Shown: in pieces, positions 35,289 to 44,117 of the stretch
Layout: each line of letters starts with the position of its first letter
Numbering within the stretch: position 1 is the stretch's first letter
DNA from: Gilvimarinus chinensis DSM 19667
Lineage (GTDB): Bacteria > Pseudomonadota > Gammaproteobacteria > Pseudomonadales > Cellvibrionaceae
DNA length: 64,000 bases
Assembly (NCBI RefSeq): GCF_000377745.1
Contig: NZ_KB898709.1
Location: 5,001-69,000 of the forward strand
Direction of reading: 5' to 3'
Made by a program: the position numbers and the translations under genes
The notes under the pieces: model-generated
Told to the model about the DNA's origin: nothing
Database searches by the model: none
What the model saw: only the letters and a program-made list of their open reading frames with translations

Positions 35289-36101
35289 TTATTGATTCCA
35301 TTCAGGTGAGAAATCTGGATTTGCCTGGCGATCGCCGCAGTTTAGTGCACTGATGGCGGCGACATCGTCAGTCTCCAACTGAATCTCCTGCGCGCTAAAG
35401 TTGGCCTCCAAATTACCGCGCTTGGTGGAGGAGGGAATGGTGACCATGTCTTGGGACAACGACCAAGCCAATACAATTTGCGCCGGTGTCGCGCGATATT
35501 TTTCGGCAATGCTGATAATGGTTTTGTCCTGCAAAACTTTACCCACTGCAAATGGCATATAACCTGTTACTTGAACCTGGTTAATATGGCAATAATCTCG
35601 CAGCGCATCATTGGTCAGATAGGGATGCACCTCAATTTGATTGGTTGCGAGCGCGCCGGCAGGTAAGATATCCAGCGCTTGCTGTGTTTGCGCAATCGTA
35701 AAATTTGACACCCCAATTTGCTTAGCCAAGCCTTCTTGCTGCGCTTTCAGCAGCTCACCCAGATACTCTTGCATTGGCTCCCCACCTTGCGGTGACGGCC
35801 AGTGAATCAGTACTAAATCCACATAATCGGTTTTCAGCTTTTCCAAGCTCTGCTTAACACTGGGTAAAAACTCCTTTTGGCTTAGTTTGTCATTCCAAAC
35901 TTTGGTGGTTATGAATACGTCATTGCGGGCCACCGAACTTTCAGCGATAGCTCTGCCCACATCCTCTTCATTGCCATAAATTTGCGCCGTATCGATGTGA
36001 CGAAAACCGACATCCAGCGCCATCTGTACACTTTTATAGGCCACCTCACCTTGCAGGCGATAAGTACCCATACCCAACTGCGGAATACTGCGATTGATCA
36101 T
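35289..36101 (-). CDS. dkgB: Aldo/keto reductase, 2,5-diketogluconate reductase B
   Basis: 270-residue AKR5-type reductase closely matching E. coli DkgB in length and sequence: GFRHIDTAQIYGNEEDVGRA (catalytic Asp and Tyr), DYVDLVLIHWPSPQGGE, IGVSNFTIAQTQQAL and VTIPSSTKRGNLEANFSAQ. It reduces 2,5-diketo-D-gluconate and small aldehydes such as methylglyoxal with NADPH. The ATG at 36101 is preferred, with GAGAG 7 nt upstream; 36107 is also possible. It is followed after 3 bp by the quinone-oxidoreductase-like gene. A YafC-like LysR regulator lies nearby, paralleling the E. coli dkgB-yafC neighbourhood. Confidence 0.9.
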   Translation of the reverse strand: MINRSIPQLGMGTYRLQGEVAYKSVQMALDVGFRHIDTAQIYGNEEDVGRAIAESSVARNDVFITTKVWNDKLSQKEFLPSVKQSLEKLKTDYVDLVLIHWPSPQGGEPMQEYLGELLKAQQEGLAKQIGVSNFTIAQTQQALDILPAGALATNQIEVHPYLTNDALRDYCHINQVQVTGYMPFAVGKVLQDKTIISIAEKYRATPAQIVLAWSLSQDMVTIPSSTKRGNLEANFSAQEIQLETDDVAAISALNCGDRQANPDFSPEWNQ

Positions 36102-36178
36102 AGTCATGCTCTCTTTAAAAATTAGGTATTTAAAAGCTGAGGACGAAAAAACAATCTTCAAGCGGACTTTTACAAAAG

Positions 36179-37381
36179 TTAATAACTACGCGCACAAGTT
36201 GAACCACGCAGTTCATCGAACTCAGCCCGTCGATCCAAACGGCCTGACACACGGGTGAGTGCCAGTGCACCTAAGGTAATAATCGCGCCGATCCAGGCAG
36301 TGTCGCGCAAACTCATGGACTCAACGATCACGCCTCCCAGTATGGCCCCCAATGCAATGCCTATGTTAAACGCGGCAATATTCAATCCTGACGCCACATC
36401 AACGGCGTTGGGCGTGTACTTTTCGGCGAGCTTTACTACGTATACCTGCAACCCGGGCACGTTACCAAACGCAAACGCGCCCCACACCAGCACGGTACCA
36501 ATCGCAAGCCAGGTATTACTCATGGTGAAAGTAAACGCGAATAAAATAGCCGCAAGCCCCACAAACACAACCGTTAAAGCGCCCACAGGACCCAACTGAT
36601 CAGCCAGCTTGCCACCGTAGATATTGCCCACCGCCACAGAGATTCCATAAACCAGCATCACAACAGCAATTGCCTCAGGTGCCACGCCTGTCACCTGCTC
36701 AAGCATAGGTGCCAAAAAGGTGAACGCGGTAAAAGTGCCGCCGTAACCCAAAACAGTCATCGCATAGACTAATAACAGTCTTGGGTGCATCAGCACGCTG
36801 ATTTGCTCACGCACTTTTGCTGGGGCGGATTGCTTTAAATTTGCGGGCACCAGCCAGGCACTGCCAATTAACGCCACCAGGCCAAGGGCTGAAACCACCA
36901 AAAATGTGGTGCGCCAACCAAAGTTTTGGCCAATCCAGGTACCCAAAGGCACGCCTGTTACCAGCGCCACCGTTAAGCCGGTAAACATAATTGCAATGGC
37001 GCTTGCTTCTTTGTCTTTGCGCACCAGACTGGTCGCAATGGTCGAGCCTATGGAAAAGAACACCCCGTGAGCCAGGCCGGTCAGAACCCGTGCAAGAATC
37101 AAACTGTCGTACCCCGGAGCCTGCCAGGCGAGCAGATTTCCAAGTACAAATAAAGCCATTAAGCTCAGCAAAAGTTTCTTGCGCGGCCAGCGCCCAGTAA
37201 CCGCGGTAAGCACCGGAGCGCCAATAGCCACACCAAAGGCGTATAGGCTAACCAGCAAACCGGCGCTTGGCAGCGTAACGTTCAAATCTGCAGCAATGGT
37301 CGGCACCAGGCCGACAATCACAAATTCAGTGGTACCAATAGCAAAAGCACTTAAGGTAAGCGCCAGTAACGCAACAGGCAT
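36179..37381 (-). CDS. MFS exporter, AraJ/YdhP-type DHA1 family
   Basis: 400-residue inner-membrane exporter with 12 expected helices. Helix 1 has FAIGTTEFVIVGLVPTIA, followed by GAPVLTAVTGRWPRKKLLL (motif A) and VLTGLAHGVFFSIGSTIA; these are typical of AraJ/YdhP/SotB sugar and drug efflux proteins. The ATG at 37381 has AAGGA 7 nt upstream. It is first in a same-strand series with dkgB and the oxidoreductase (77-bp gap to dkgB), and divergent from the LysR gene, which may control it. The substrate is unknown. Confidence 0.87.
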   Translation of the reverse strand: MPVALLALTLSAFAIGTTEFVIVGLVPTIAADLNVTLPSAGLLVSLYAFGVAIGAPVLTAVTGRWPRKKLLLSLMALFVLGNLLAWQAPGYDSLILARVLTGLAHGVFFSIGSTIATSLVRKDKEASAIAIMFTGLTVALVTGVPLGTWIGQNFGWRTTFLVVSALGLVALIGSAWLVPANLKQSAPAKVREQISVLMHPRLLLVYAMTVLGYGGTFTAFTFLAPMLEQVTGVAPEAIAVVMLVYGISVAVGNIYGGKLADQLGPVGALTVVFVGLAAILFAFTFTMSNTWLAIGTVLVWGAFAFGNVPGLQVYVVKLAEKYTPNAVDVASGLNIAAFNIGIALGAILGGVIVESMSLRDTAWIGAIITLGALALTRVSGRLDRRAEFDELRGSTCARSY

Positions 37382-37515
37382 AAGGGTTTCCTTCAAATGG
37401 GTGGCAAATCGCCGTAAGCCGATATGAGGAACGCATTGTGCCTATTGCTAAATATGCGAAAAACAGTGTTAATAGCAAAAGACTTTTGTGACTATTGAGA
37501 ATATTGCTTGTGACC

Positions 37516-38397
37516 GTGCACTCCAAAACCGAAGACCTGGAAGCTTTTATCGCCGTGATAGACAGCGGCAGCTTATCTGCCGCTGCGGATCTTTTAGACG
37601 TGCAGGTCGCGAAAATTTCCCGCGCAATACAGCGTTTAGAAATGCGTCTGGATGCCACCTTGTTAAACCGCACCACTCGCCGGTTGGAGCTTACCGAGGA
37701 AGGCGCCATTTTGCTTGATCATGCCCGTGAGGGGCTCAATACCCTGGAGAAGGGCGAAGAGGCCTTACGCCTGTTGCAGCGCGCGCCATCGGGGCGTTTG
37801 CGGGTAGACGCCGCAAGCCCGTTTGTCTTGCATCAATTGACACCGCTGATCGGCGAGTTTTGCTCGACCTACCCCAAAATTCATCTAGACATTACCTCTC
37901 ATGACAATGTGATTGATCTGTTGGAGCGCAAAACTGATCTCGCCATTCGTATCGGTAAGCTCACGGATTCAAACCTTCATGCTCGGCTTCTCGGGCGCAG
38001 TAAGCTACATTTGGTCGCCAGCCCTGGCTACCTTGCCACGCACCCAGTTCGCGGGCCAATAAGCACGTTAGCGCAGCACCGCTTAATCGGCTTCAGTGAT
38101 GCCTCGCACTTAAATCAGTGGCCTTTAACTCAAGCACAAGAGCTGTCCTTCGCCATATCTGCCAACAGTGGTGAAACTATCCGGCGCCTTTGCCTAGCAG
38201 ACCAGGGCATCGCTTTACTGTCCAATTTTATGGTTGCCGCAGACATCGCATCGGGTGACTTGATCAAGGTGTACCCACGGGCAGTGCAAAGCCCCAACCC
38301 ACGCGAACAAGTGAACGCTGTGTATTACCGCAACAGTGCGGTTTCATCCCGCATTCAATCATTTTTGGATTTTATCGCCCCAAGGCTCACGCTTTGA
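37516..38397 (+). CDS. LysR-family regulator, YafC-like
   Basis: 293-residue LysR regulator resembling E. coli YafC throughout: LEAFIAVIDSGSLSAAADLL (HTH), LLNRTTRRLELTEEG, RLRVDAASPFVLHQLTPLI and SNSGETIRR-type effector residues (SANSGETIRRLCL). The GTG at 37516 is chosen since MHSKTEDLEAF lines up in length with the YafC N-terminus; GTG 37510 and two upstream TTG codons are alternatives and no ribosome binding site decides. It is divergent from the MFS-dkgB-oxidoreductase genes, the usual layout for a LysR protein controlling its neighbours. Confidence 0.85.
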   Translation: MHSKTEDLEAFIAVIDSGSLSAAADLLDVQVAKISRAIQRLEMRLDATLLNRTTRRLELTEEGAILLDHAREGLNTLEKGEEALRLLQRAPSGRLRVDAASPFVLHQLTPLIGEFCSTYPKIHLDITSHDNVIDLLERKTDLAIRIGKLTDSNLHARLLGRSKLHLVASPGYLATHPVRGPISTLAQHRLIGFSDASHLNQWPLTQAQELSFAISANSGETIRRLCLADQGIALLSNFMVAADIASGDLIKVYPRAVQSPNPREQVNAVYYRNSAVSSRIQSFLDFIAPRLTL

Positions 38398-38503
38398 CAT
38401 CCGTGACCGCCACGGCTCAGCGAGTTGAAAGCGGGCTTAAAATCTTCGATTGACTTTATTCCCCAATACGCTAATTTATTCTTTCTGTATCTTGGATTTA
38501 GCC

Positions 38504-38566
38504 ATGCTTATCAATCTGATTAACCGTTTTTTAATGTGGAGACTTGCTCCCATCTTCCCCGCCTGA
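38504..38566 (+). CDS. Candidate 20-residue leader peptide upstream of rnk
   Basis: Small reading frame MLINLINRFLMWRLAPIFPA preceded by TTGGA 7 nt upstream, within the 270-bp rnk leader and ending 104 bp before rnk. It is too short for confident gene calling. The Pro-rich end, the GC-rich hairpin right after the stop (38568-38590) and the T7 tract just before rnk suggest a leader peptide controlling an attenuator. Confidence 0.4.
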   Translation: MLINLINRFLMWRLAPIFPA

Positions 38567-38620
38567 CCGGGCCGCCGTCGGGCGTCCCGTAGTTCTATTA
38601 CTTTTCATTTTGTGATTTTC

Positions 38621-38658
38621 GTTGCTACCCCGGCAAATATCTTGGCTGGGATTTTTTT
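38621..38658 (+). promoter_or_regulatory. Attenuator-like end of the rnk leader
   Basis: An imperfect G/C stem (ACCCCGGC with GGCTGGGA, about 38627-38651) is followed by seven T residues (38652-38658), ending 12 nt before the rnk start codon, so a terminator would act before translation begins. rnk leaders with premature terminators are known in other gammaproteobacteria. Confidence 0.5.
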
Positions 38659-38670
38659 ATTGGAGTACGT

Positions 38671-39063
38671 ATGGCCGTTAAAAAACCAAAAATCGTGGTG
38701 TCTCAAGATGTGTACGATACCTTGTGCCGCATGATTGATGCGCGCGACGGTGATCCTGTCGCAGAGTTACTGCTAGATGAGCTCGAACGAGCCAAGCGAG
38801 TAAAAGCGGGCAAACTGCCCAGCGATGTTGTCACGGTCAATTCAGTCGTGACATTTATAGTGCAAAAAACATCGAAGCACTACACCTACCAGTTGGTGTA
38901 TCCACAACACGCTGGGGGTAACTCTCAGGCTTTATCGGTGTTCAGTCCGGCAGGCAGTGCGCTTTTGGGCCTAAGCCCGGGGCAAAGTATCGACTGGCCG
39001 GTAAAGCCAGGCCAGTCGAGCGTGATAGAGGTGACGGCGGTTAAACCACCCGAGGAGCGGTAA
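38671..39063 (+). CDS. rnk: Nucleoside diphosphate kinase regulator (Rnk)
   Basis: 130-residue GreA/GreB-C-terminal-domain protein matching Rnk, which binds RNA polymerase near the secondary channel and affects nucleotide pools. The short N-terminal coiled coil (about 1-45) is followed by PSDVVTVNSVVTFIVQKTSK, QLVYPQHAGGNSQALSVFSP and GSALLGLSPGQSIDWPV, as in E. coli Rnk. GGAG lies 5 nt before the ATG. The 3' end contains a 9-bp hairpin (38991-39018). It is tail-to-tail with azurin with no gap between the stop codons. Its leader looks like an attenuator. Confidence 0.88.
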   Translation: MAVKKPKIVVSQDVYDTLCRMIDARDGDPVAELLLDELERAKRVKAGKLPSDVVTVNSVVTFIVQKTSKHYTYQLVYPQHAGGNSQALSVFSPAGSALLGLSPGQSIDWPVKPGQSSVIEVTAVKPPEER

Positions 39064-39516
39064 TTATTCGACAGTTACCGTGCCTTTCATCAACGCATAG
39101 TGACCGGCGAAAGAACAAAAAAAGCTGTAATCACCGCCCACCTCAAGCACTGAAGGATCAAAAGTCACCGAAGTGCTTTCACCACCACCTATCACATCGG
39201 TATGAGCGATAACACGCTCATCACCGGGCTTGATGTAATTGTTGTCCAGGCCCGCGCTCATGCCGTCCATCGCAACGCCTTGTAAATCGGATGTTTTTGA
39301 CAGCACCCAATTGTGGCCCATCACATTTTTTGCCATGTTACCGGAGTGCGTCAGGTTCACCGTAAATTCTTCGCAAGACGAGGGGATCGTCATAGCATCG
39401 GTATCAAAGCGCATCTGATCAGTGCTGTCGATGGTGACTGAACATTCCTCGGCTTGAGCGGTTGCCCCGAAAAACACAAAAACACCGGCGGCGACTAATT
39501 TGGTTACAGTTCTCAT
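39064..39516 (-). CDS. azu: Azurin, periplasmic blue-copper electron carrier
   Basis: 150-residue precursor with a signal peptide ending AQA22. In the mature protein all copper ligands fall at the classical azurin positions: His46, Cys112, His117 and Met121; the disulfide cysteines are Cys3 and Cys26. GGAG precedes the ATG at 39516; an upstream in-frame ATG at 39540 would overlap that site. It carries single electrons in the periplasm, for example between c-type cytochromes and reductases. It lies 47 bp downstream of the fbpC stop on the same strand; it could share the iron operon transcript, but no terminator was assigned between them. Confidence 0.96.
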   Translation of the reverse strand: MRTVTKLVAAGVFVFFGATAQAEECSVTIDSTDQMRFDTDAMTIPSSCEEFTVNLTHSGNMAKNVMGHNWVLSKTSDLQGVAMDGMSAGLDNNYIKPGDERVIAHTDVIGGGESTSVTFDPSVLEVGGDYSFFCSFAGHYALMKGTVTVE

Positions 39517-39563
39517 AGGTAACTCCTTCAAAGTGATCAAGCTATGAAAGTAAATGAACTTTT

Positions 39564-40577
39564 CTACTCTCGATTAAAAACCGCGAGCGGATGAGTGGTA
39601 GTGATTGCCAGCTGAACCCTGCTGCCAATATCCGCGCGCACTTCGTGACTGACCCGAACTTTGACCTCAGCACCGTTATCCAGGTCAATTGCGAAAAGTC
39701 TGGCACCACCTTCGTACCGTGCCCACCGAATCTGACCATTGCCACCAGAGGGTAAAGGAATTAAGTCGATATCATCTGGCCGCAGTAATAGATCCACCTC
39801 ACCACTAGCCCCCTTCACCGGAGTTCCAGGTGCTTCACCGATGTCAGTAATCACGCGGTTTTGCTCTAACCGTCCCGGCACAAAACTCGCTTCACCCAAA
39901 AAACGCGCCACAAACCGACTGGCAGGCTCACAAAAACACGTTTCCGGGGTATCTAACTGCTCAAGCTTGCCACCGTTTAACACACCGACTCGATCACCCA
40001 CCGACAGAGCCTCTTCCTGATCGTGTGTTACCCAAATGGCAGGAACGCCCGCTTCTTTTAACGCACTGCGAATTTCCCAACGCAAGCTGTCTTTCAATGC
40101 GGCATCCAAATTGGACAAAGGTTCATCCAATAAAATAAACACAGGTTCGTGAGCCAGAGTCCGCGCCAGGGCCACCCGCTGTTTTTGCCCACCGGACAAT
40201 GTACTGGGTTTGGCATTGCGCAGTGCACCTAACCCTAACAAGTCAATCCAGTGATCCGCCAATGCGGTATCTTTTAATCGAAAGCACACATTTTGTTGCA
40301 CACTTAAATGAGGAAACAGCGCAAAATCCTGAAACACCATGCCGACGTTTCGTTTTTCAGGCGGCACCGGATTTTTCGCCGTCGCGCTCCAGGCACCTAA
40401 CGTAATTTCACCATCAGCTATGGGAATTAACCCAGCCAGAGCCTGTAAAATCGTGGTTTTACCACAGCCGGTAGGCCCCACCAACATCAGAATCTCATCG
40501 TCGGCCAAAGCCAGGTTTAATTGGTCCACTACACGAGTAGAGCCGTAATTAACGGTTAGGTTTTGCACGCTTAACAT
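39564..40577 (-). CDS. fbpC: Iron(III) ABC transporter ATP-binding protein
   Basis: 337-residue ABC ATPase with Walker [10 protein letters not shown], signature LSGGQKQR, Walker [13 protein letters not shown] and switch His in [10 protein letters not shown], followed by a C-terminal regulatory domain (TOBE-like, about 240-335). It belongs to the FbpC/PotA-type group energising ferric-iron import. Its ATG overlaps the permease stop by 1 bp (TAATG), so translation is coupled. It is last in a four-gene iron operon preceded by a Fur-box-like site. Confidence 0.92.
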   Translation of the reverse strand: MLSVQNLTVNYGSTRVVDQLNLALADDEILMLVGPTGCGKTTILQALAGLIPIADGEITLGAWSATAKNPVPPEKRNVGMVFQDFALFPHLSVQQNVCFRLKDTALADHWIDLLGLGALRNAKPSTLSGGQKQRVALARTLAHEPVFILLDEPLSNLDAALKDSLRWEIRSALKEAGVPAIWVTHDQEEALSVGDRVGVLNGGKLEQLDTPETCFCEPASRFVARFLGEASFVPGRLEQNRVITDIGEAPGTPVKGASGEVDLLLRPDDIDLIPLPSGGNGQIRWARYEGGARLFAIDLDNGAEVKVRVSHEVRADIGSRVQLAITTTHPLAVFNRE

Positions 40578-42097
40578 TAGCGTTTTGAATCCTCTGTCAC
40601 ATCAAAATCGCCCCGGCGCTCTCCCGTAAGCATCAGCGCCAAACCGAGTCCGGACATCAACACCAGCAGCAAACCGGGTACAGCAGCGCGACCAAAGTAC
40701 CCAGCTTCGTACACCCGCCACAAATAAGTGGCCAAGGTTTCAAAGCCAGTCGGCCCCAACAGCAAGGTTGCGGGCAGTTCGCGCATGGCCTCCAAAAATA
40801 CCAGCGCGGCACCGGCAATCATACCGCGCACCGTAAGTGGTAAAGTTATACGTGTAAATGCTTCTTTTGGACTAGCCCCTAGCAGTCTCGCCGCCTTAAC
40901 CAAACTCGGATCAAGACTTTCTGCAGACGAGCGCACAGAGCCTACCGCCAGCGGCAGGAACCGCAGTACGTAAGCAAGCACCAACAAACCCAGGGTTTGA
41001 TACAGAAAGGGCAGCTTAAGGCCAACATACACCAGCGCAGTCCCCATTACGATGCCAGGCACACCGAAACCGAAATAGGTCACTCGCTCCATCAAGCGCC
41101 CCGCCTTACCGCTAACGGCGGCATGAGCCACCGGCACAGCCAAAATCACCGCCACTACCGCCGCTAACAATGAGGCGTATGTAGAATTCCAGGCATAGCT
41201 AAATTCAAAGCCGCCGGTGCCTTCACGGACCAGCCACAGGGCAAATATACCAAGAGGTAGCACTATAGAGAGTAAAGGCACCGGCATCGCCACCGCCAGC
41301 AGAGTATTCACTTGCCAGCGAGAGGGCCAAAGCACCAAACGCCTGCCTGGGCGCTCGCGCGTGGCTTTAACGTGGGACTCTAAAAACAACACCAGCCCAA
41401 CAATGGCGAGCAACTGTAATGACAGCATCGCTGCCTGGCTCAGGCCAAACGCGTTGTATTCAACGTAGATAACACGAGTGAATGTATCCAGCCGCATGAT
41501 AGCCGGAGTGCCAAAATCCGACAGGGTATACAGCGCCGCTAATAAAGCACCTGCAGCAATGCCATTCACCACTCGGGGTAACACCACTCTCCACAAGCTC
41601 ATGCCCAAAGACATACCTAGGGTGCGAGCCGCATTCACAAGACTGGCATCCAAGCTCAATAACGAGGCACGCGTGGTCAGAAGTACAAACGGGTAGGTAT
41701 AGAGAGTCATCACCAATGCAGCGCCCGGCAAACCGTAAAAGGCGGGGGTTGGCAAGCCCGTCAGGTTATTGATTTCACCGCCCGGACCGAATGCCGCGTA
41801 GAGTGTAAACGCGCCAATGTAGCTGGGCATGGCCAGGGGTGCGGCAAACAAAATAAGCCAGAACTTACGCCAGGGCAGATGCACATATGCCGTCAACAAC
41901 GCCAGAGGCACTCCAATTAACACCGAGCCCAATACGGTAAGCCCCATAAGCGCCAGAGTGTTAATCAACACCTTAAGGTTATGAGTATCAAACAGTTGCG
42001 CAGTGTCGCTGGCAAGAGATACAAGCACCCCCACTGGCACCAGCGCAAACAGCGCTATTAGCAGCGCCAAGGGGTAAGAGCCGGGCAATCGGGTCAT
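40577..42097 (-). CDS. fbpB: Iron(III) ABC transporter permease
   Basis: 506-residue permease with two tandem binding-protein-dependent transport domains, about 12 membrane helices in total. Each half carries an EAA-type loop for the ATPase: AARTLGMSLGMSLWRVVLPRV (about 155-175, first half) and AARLLGASPKEAFTRITLPL (second half). It is the fused permease form typical of FbpB. It overlaps fbpA by 4 bp and fbpC by 1 bp. It imports ferric iron handed over by FbpA. Confidence 0.92.
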   Translation of the reverse strand: MTRLPGSYPLALLIALFALVPVGVLVSLASDTAQLFDTHNLKVLINTLALMGLTVLGSVLIGVPLALLTAYVHLPWRKFWLILFAAPLAMPSYIGAFTLYAAFGPGGEINNLTGLPTPAFYGLPGAALVMTLYTYPFVLLTTRASLLSLDASLVNAARTLGMSLGMSLWRVVLPRVVNGIAAGALLAALYTLSDFGTPAIMRLDTFTRVIYVEYNAFGLSQAAMLSLQLLAIVGLVLFLESHVKATRERPGRRLVLWPSRWQVNTLLAVAMPVPLLSIVLPLGIFALWLVREGTGGFEFSYAWNSTYASLLAAVVAVILAVPVAHAAVSGKAGRLMERVTYFGFGVPGIVMGTALVYVGLKLPFLYQTLGLLVLAYVLRFLPLAVGSVRSSAESLDPSLVKAARLLGASPKEAFTRITLPLTVRGMIAGAALVFLEAMRELPATLLLGPTGFETLATYLWRVYEAGYFGRAAVPGLLLVLMSGLGLALMLTGERRGDFDVTEDSKR

Positions 42098-43131
42098 AGC
42101 ACTCCGACGCGGCGCATCAAGTCCAACGTTGGACGCAAATCGGCGAGACGGGTTAAATCCATTTGTGGCGGTGAAATCGTGTTAAGGGCCGGCAATCCCT
42201 CTGGCGTATCCACGCCACTTACAAGCGGAATCTCATAGGCTTCGCTGGCAAGGTAAGACTGCACCTCGCGCGTCAGTAAATAACGAATAAAGTTAATTGG
42301 CAGCTCGCCATCACTCAAGGTCAAAATGCCAGAGGCGTTCACCAGACAACCGGCATCGTTGTTGGTAAATGCCAGGCCAACTTTTGCATCAGGCTTGCCG
42401 GCTTTTAAGCGCAAGGTGTAGTAGTGGTTCGCAAACCCCACATCCACTTCACCGCGCTCAACGGCCATTACCACGCCCAATTCACCGGCGTAATTTTTAC
42501 CGCGCTTGTTCATCGCTTTCAGCCATTCGCCGGTGGCTTTCTCGCCCTCCAGTAAACGCATAGCGGTGATAAACGATTGAAAAGACGCATAGGCCGGTGC
42601 CCAACCAATGGACAAACCGCTATCCGGCAATGCCGTCACGCTACTGGGGATTTTATCCGCCGTCAGCTTATCGGTATTAAAAGGCAATGTGCGAATACGG
42701 CCCGTCACAGGGGACCAGTTGTCGTAACGAAACCCTTCTTTTAACTGGCCTGTGAGATCCGCAGGCAAGGGCCGGGCAAGCCCTTCATCGTTGACCAGAC
42801 CAATGGCTCCAGAATCGACGGCCCAGAAAACATCCGCTCGTCGAACACCTGCTTTGGCCTCAGCCACAATGGTGTTCGCCAAAGCCGCCGTGACGCCACG
42901 GCGGATATTCAGTGTAAAGTCAGGATTGCGTTTTTGAATCGCCTGTAACACGTTTTCATACAGGCCACCCTCGCCCCGCCCCAGATAAAGCGTTAGCTCG
43001 CCTTTTAACGGCGGCAAATCTTCAACCGATAAGGCACCGGCCGTTGCGGCCAGCGCTCGCGAGACCGACAACGGCAGGCTGCCGGCAATACCGACACCCG
43101 CCAGGGCCTGTAGAAAACTTCTGCGTTGCAC
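42094..43131 (-). CDS. fbpA: Iron(III) ABC transporter substrate-binding protein
   Basis: 345-residue periplasmic binding protein. The N-terminus has a twin-arginine signal (RRSFLQALAGVGIAG) with cleavage near RALAA, suggesting export in a folded or cofactor-bound state. ELTLYLGRGEGGLYENVLQA and FANHYYTLRL (paired Tyr residues) resemble the iron-binding FbpA/transferrin-like fold. It starts immediately after the stop codon of the upstream unknown gene and overlaps fbpB by 4 bp. Use of a Tat signal rather than a Sec signal is less usual for FbpA. Confidence 0.88.
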   Translation of the reverse strand: MQRRSFLQALAGVGIAGSLPLSVSRALAATAGALSVEDLPPLKGELTLYLGRGEGGLYENVLQAIQKRNPDFTLNIRRGVTAALANTIVAEAKAGVRRADVFWAVDSGAIGLVNDEGLARPLPADLTGQLKEGFRYDNWSPVTGRIRTLPFNTDKLTADKIPSSVTALPDSGLSIGWAPAYASFQSFITAMRLLEGEKATGEWLKAMNKRGKNYAGELGVVMAVERGEVDVGFANHYYTLRLKAGKPDAKVGLAFTNNDAGCLVNASGILTLSDGELPINFIRYLLTREVQSYLASEAYEIPLVSGVDTPEGLPALNTISPPQMDLTRLADLRPTLDLMRRVGVL

Positions 43132-43938
43132 TTAGAAAACGTCCTTACGTTCGGATTCGGCTTGTTCCAGCAAATCTTTGGCGTTATCGAGCTTGGTTTG
43201 CATATCAGTTACTACACCACGCACCTGATCTACACTACCACCAGCAGAAATTGCTTTAGGCAGAGTCACATTGAAGTCTTTTTCCAGACTTTCAACCAGC
43301 GCCGCGTCCTGTTCGATCAGCGCCCCTTCAACGCCCTCAAACAGGTTCAGATAGGTATCGTGAACAATGCTGGTGGCCTCTTCGGGAAGCTGTTCGGCAT
43401 ATTTGGCTACCACGCGATCCAGGCGATGCTTTACCTCTTCGAGGGTTGCGCTGGGCGTTGTCGGCGCAGACTCGGTGGTTTTTACCTTATCCAGCAAGCC
43501 ACGCTGCTGATACAGGGCCGCCAGTTTAACCGCACCCAGCGCTTGCCACAATGATTGCTCAAGTTTAGCCTGCTCGGCACGCACTTCGGCCACAGGCTTT
43601 TCGGCATCGATTGCTTCTTTTACACCGTACAACCCCTGCCAAATGCTGGCGTAAATGGGCACGTAGTTCACCTCGATAGCGGAGTGAAACAACACAGCTT
43701 CCCAAATATCCACCACCTGATCAGATTCTGCGGCTTTAGCCCCCTTCGCTTCGTAAGTATCAACCATGTTATCGATACGGCCGTTAATCCAGTTGACCTC
43801 TTTCTCGTATTTACCCAAATTGTCCTGCAGGTGATTAACGTGCTCGCCAATGTCGCCGTTGGCGGAAATCTGCATCGCAGCCAAACATAAAGAAGCCGCA
43901 AGCAACGCTTTGTGACAGTTTCGCAATAAAACCTTCAT
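43132..43938 (-). CDS. Periplasmic alpha-helical protein in the iron operon
   Basis: 268-residue exported protein, signal peptide ending near MQISA. The mature part is mostly helical and charged with long heptad-like stretches. I do not recognise the family with confidence; WEAVLFHSAIEVNYVPIYAS and LWQALGAVKLAALYQQ loosely recall periplasmic iron-uptake helpers of the EfeO/FTR1-associated type, but this is a weak resemblance. It is first in the fbp operon, behind the Fur-box-like site, with no gap before fbpA, so a role in iron acquisition is likely. The ATG at 43938 has GGA 8 nt upstream; an in-frame ATG at 43950 is less likely. Confidence 0.7.
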   Translation of the reverse strand: MKVLLRNCHKALLAASLCLAAMQISANGDIGEHVNHLQDNLGKYEKEVNWINGRIDNMVDTYEAKGAKAAESDQVVDIWEAVLFHSAIEVNYVPIYASIWQGLYGVKEAIDAEKPVAEVRAEQAKLEQSLWQALGAVKLAALYQQRGLLDKVKTTESAPTTPSATLEEVKHRLDRVVAKYAEQLPEEATSIVHDTYLNLFEGVEGALIEQDAALVESLEKDFNVTLPKAISAGGSVDQVRGVVTDMQTKLDNAKDLLEQAESERKDVF

Positions 43939-43970
43939 AAATATTTCCATTCATAAGACTTGACCTGCTA

Positions 43971-43988
43971 AATGATACTTATTATCAG
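43971..43988 (-). promoter_or_regulatory. Fur-box-like site upstream of the iron operon
   Basis: ATGATACTTATTATCAG (43971-43987) matches the inverted TGATAAT/ATTATCA core of the Fur box closely. It lies about 33-50 bp before the first gene of the fbp operon, which should be derepressed under iron limitation. Confidence 0.7.
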
Positions 43989-44117
43989 AAACAAGGTAAA
44001 GAAAGGCGGCCGTAAAGAAACGAAATACCAGTGCCCATGATGCACAAGAGCAACCAACGGCTTACTCAATCGCCAAGACAGGTTAGACTGACGCCCACGC
44101 TTAAGGACTAAGGCCCT

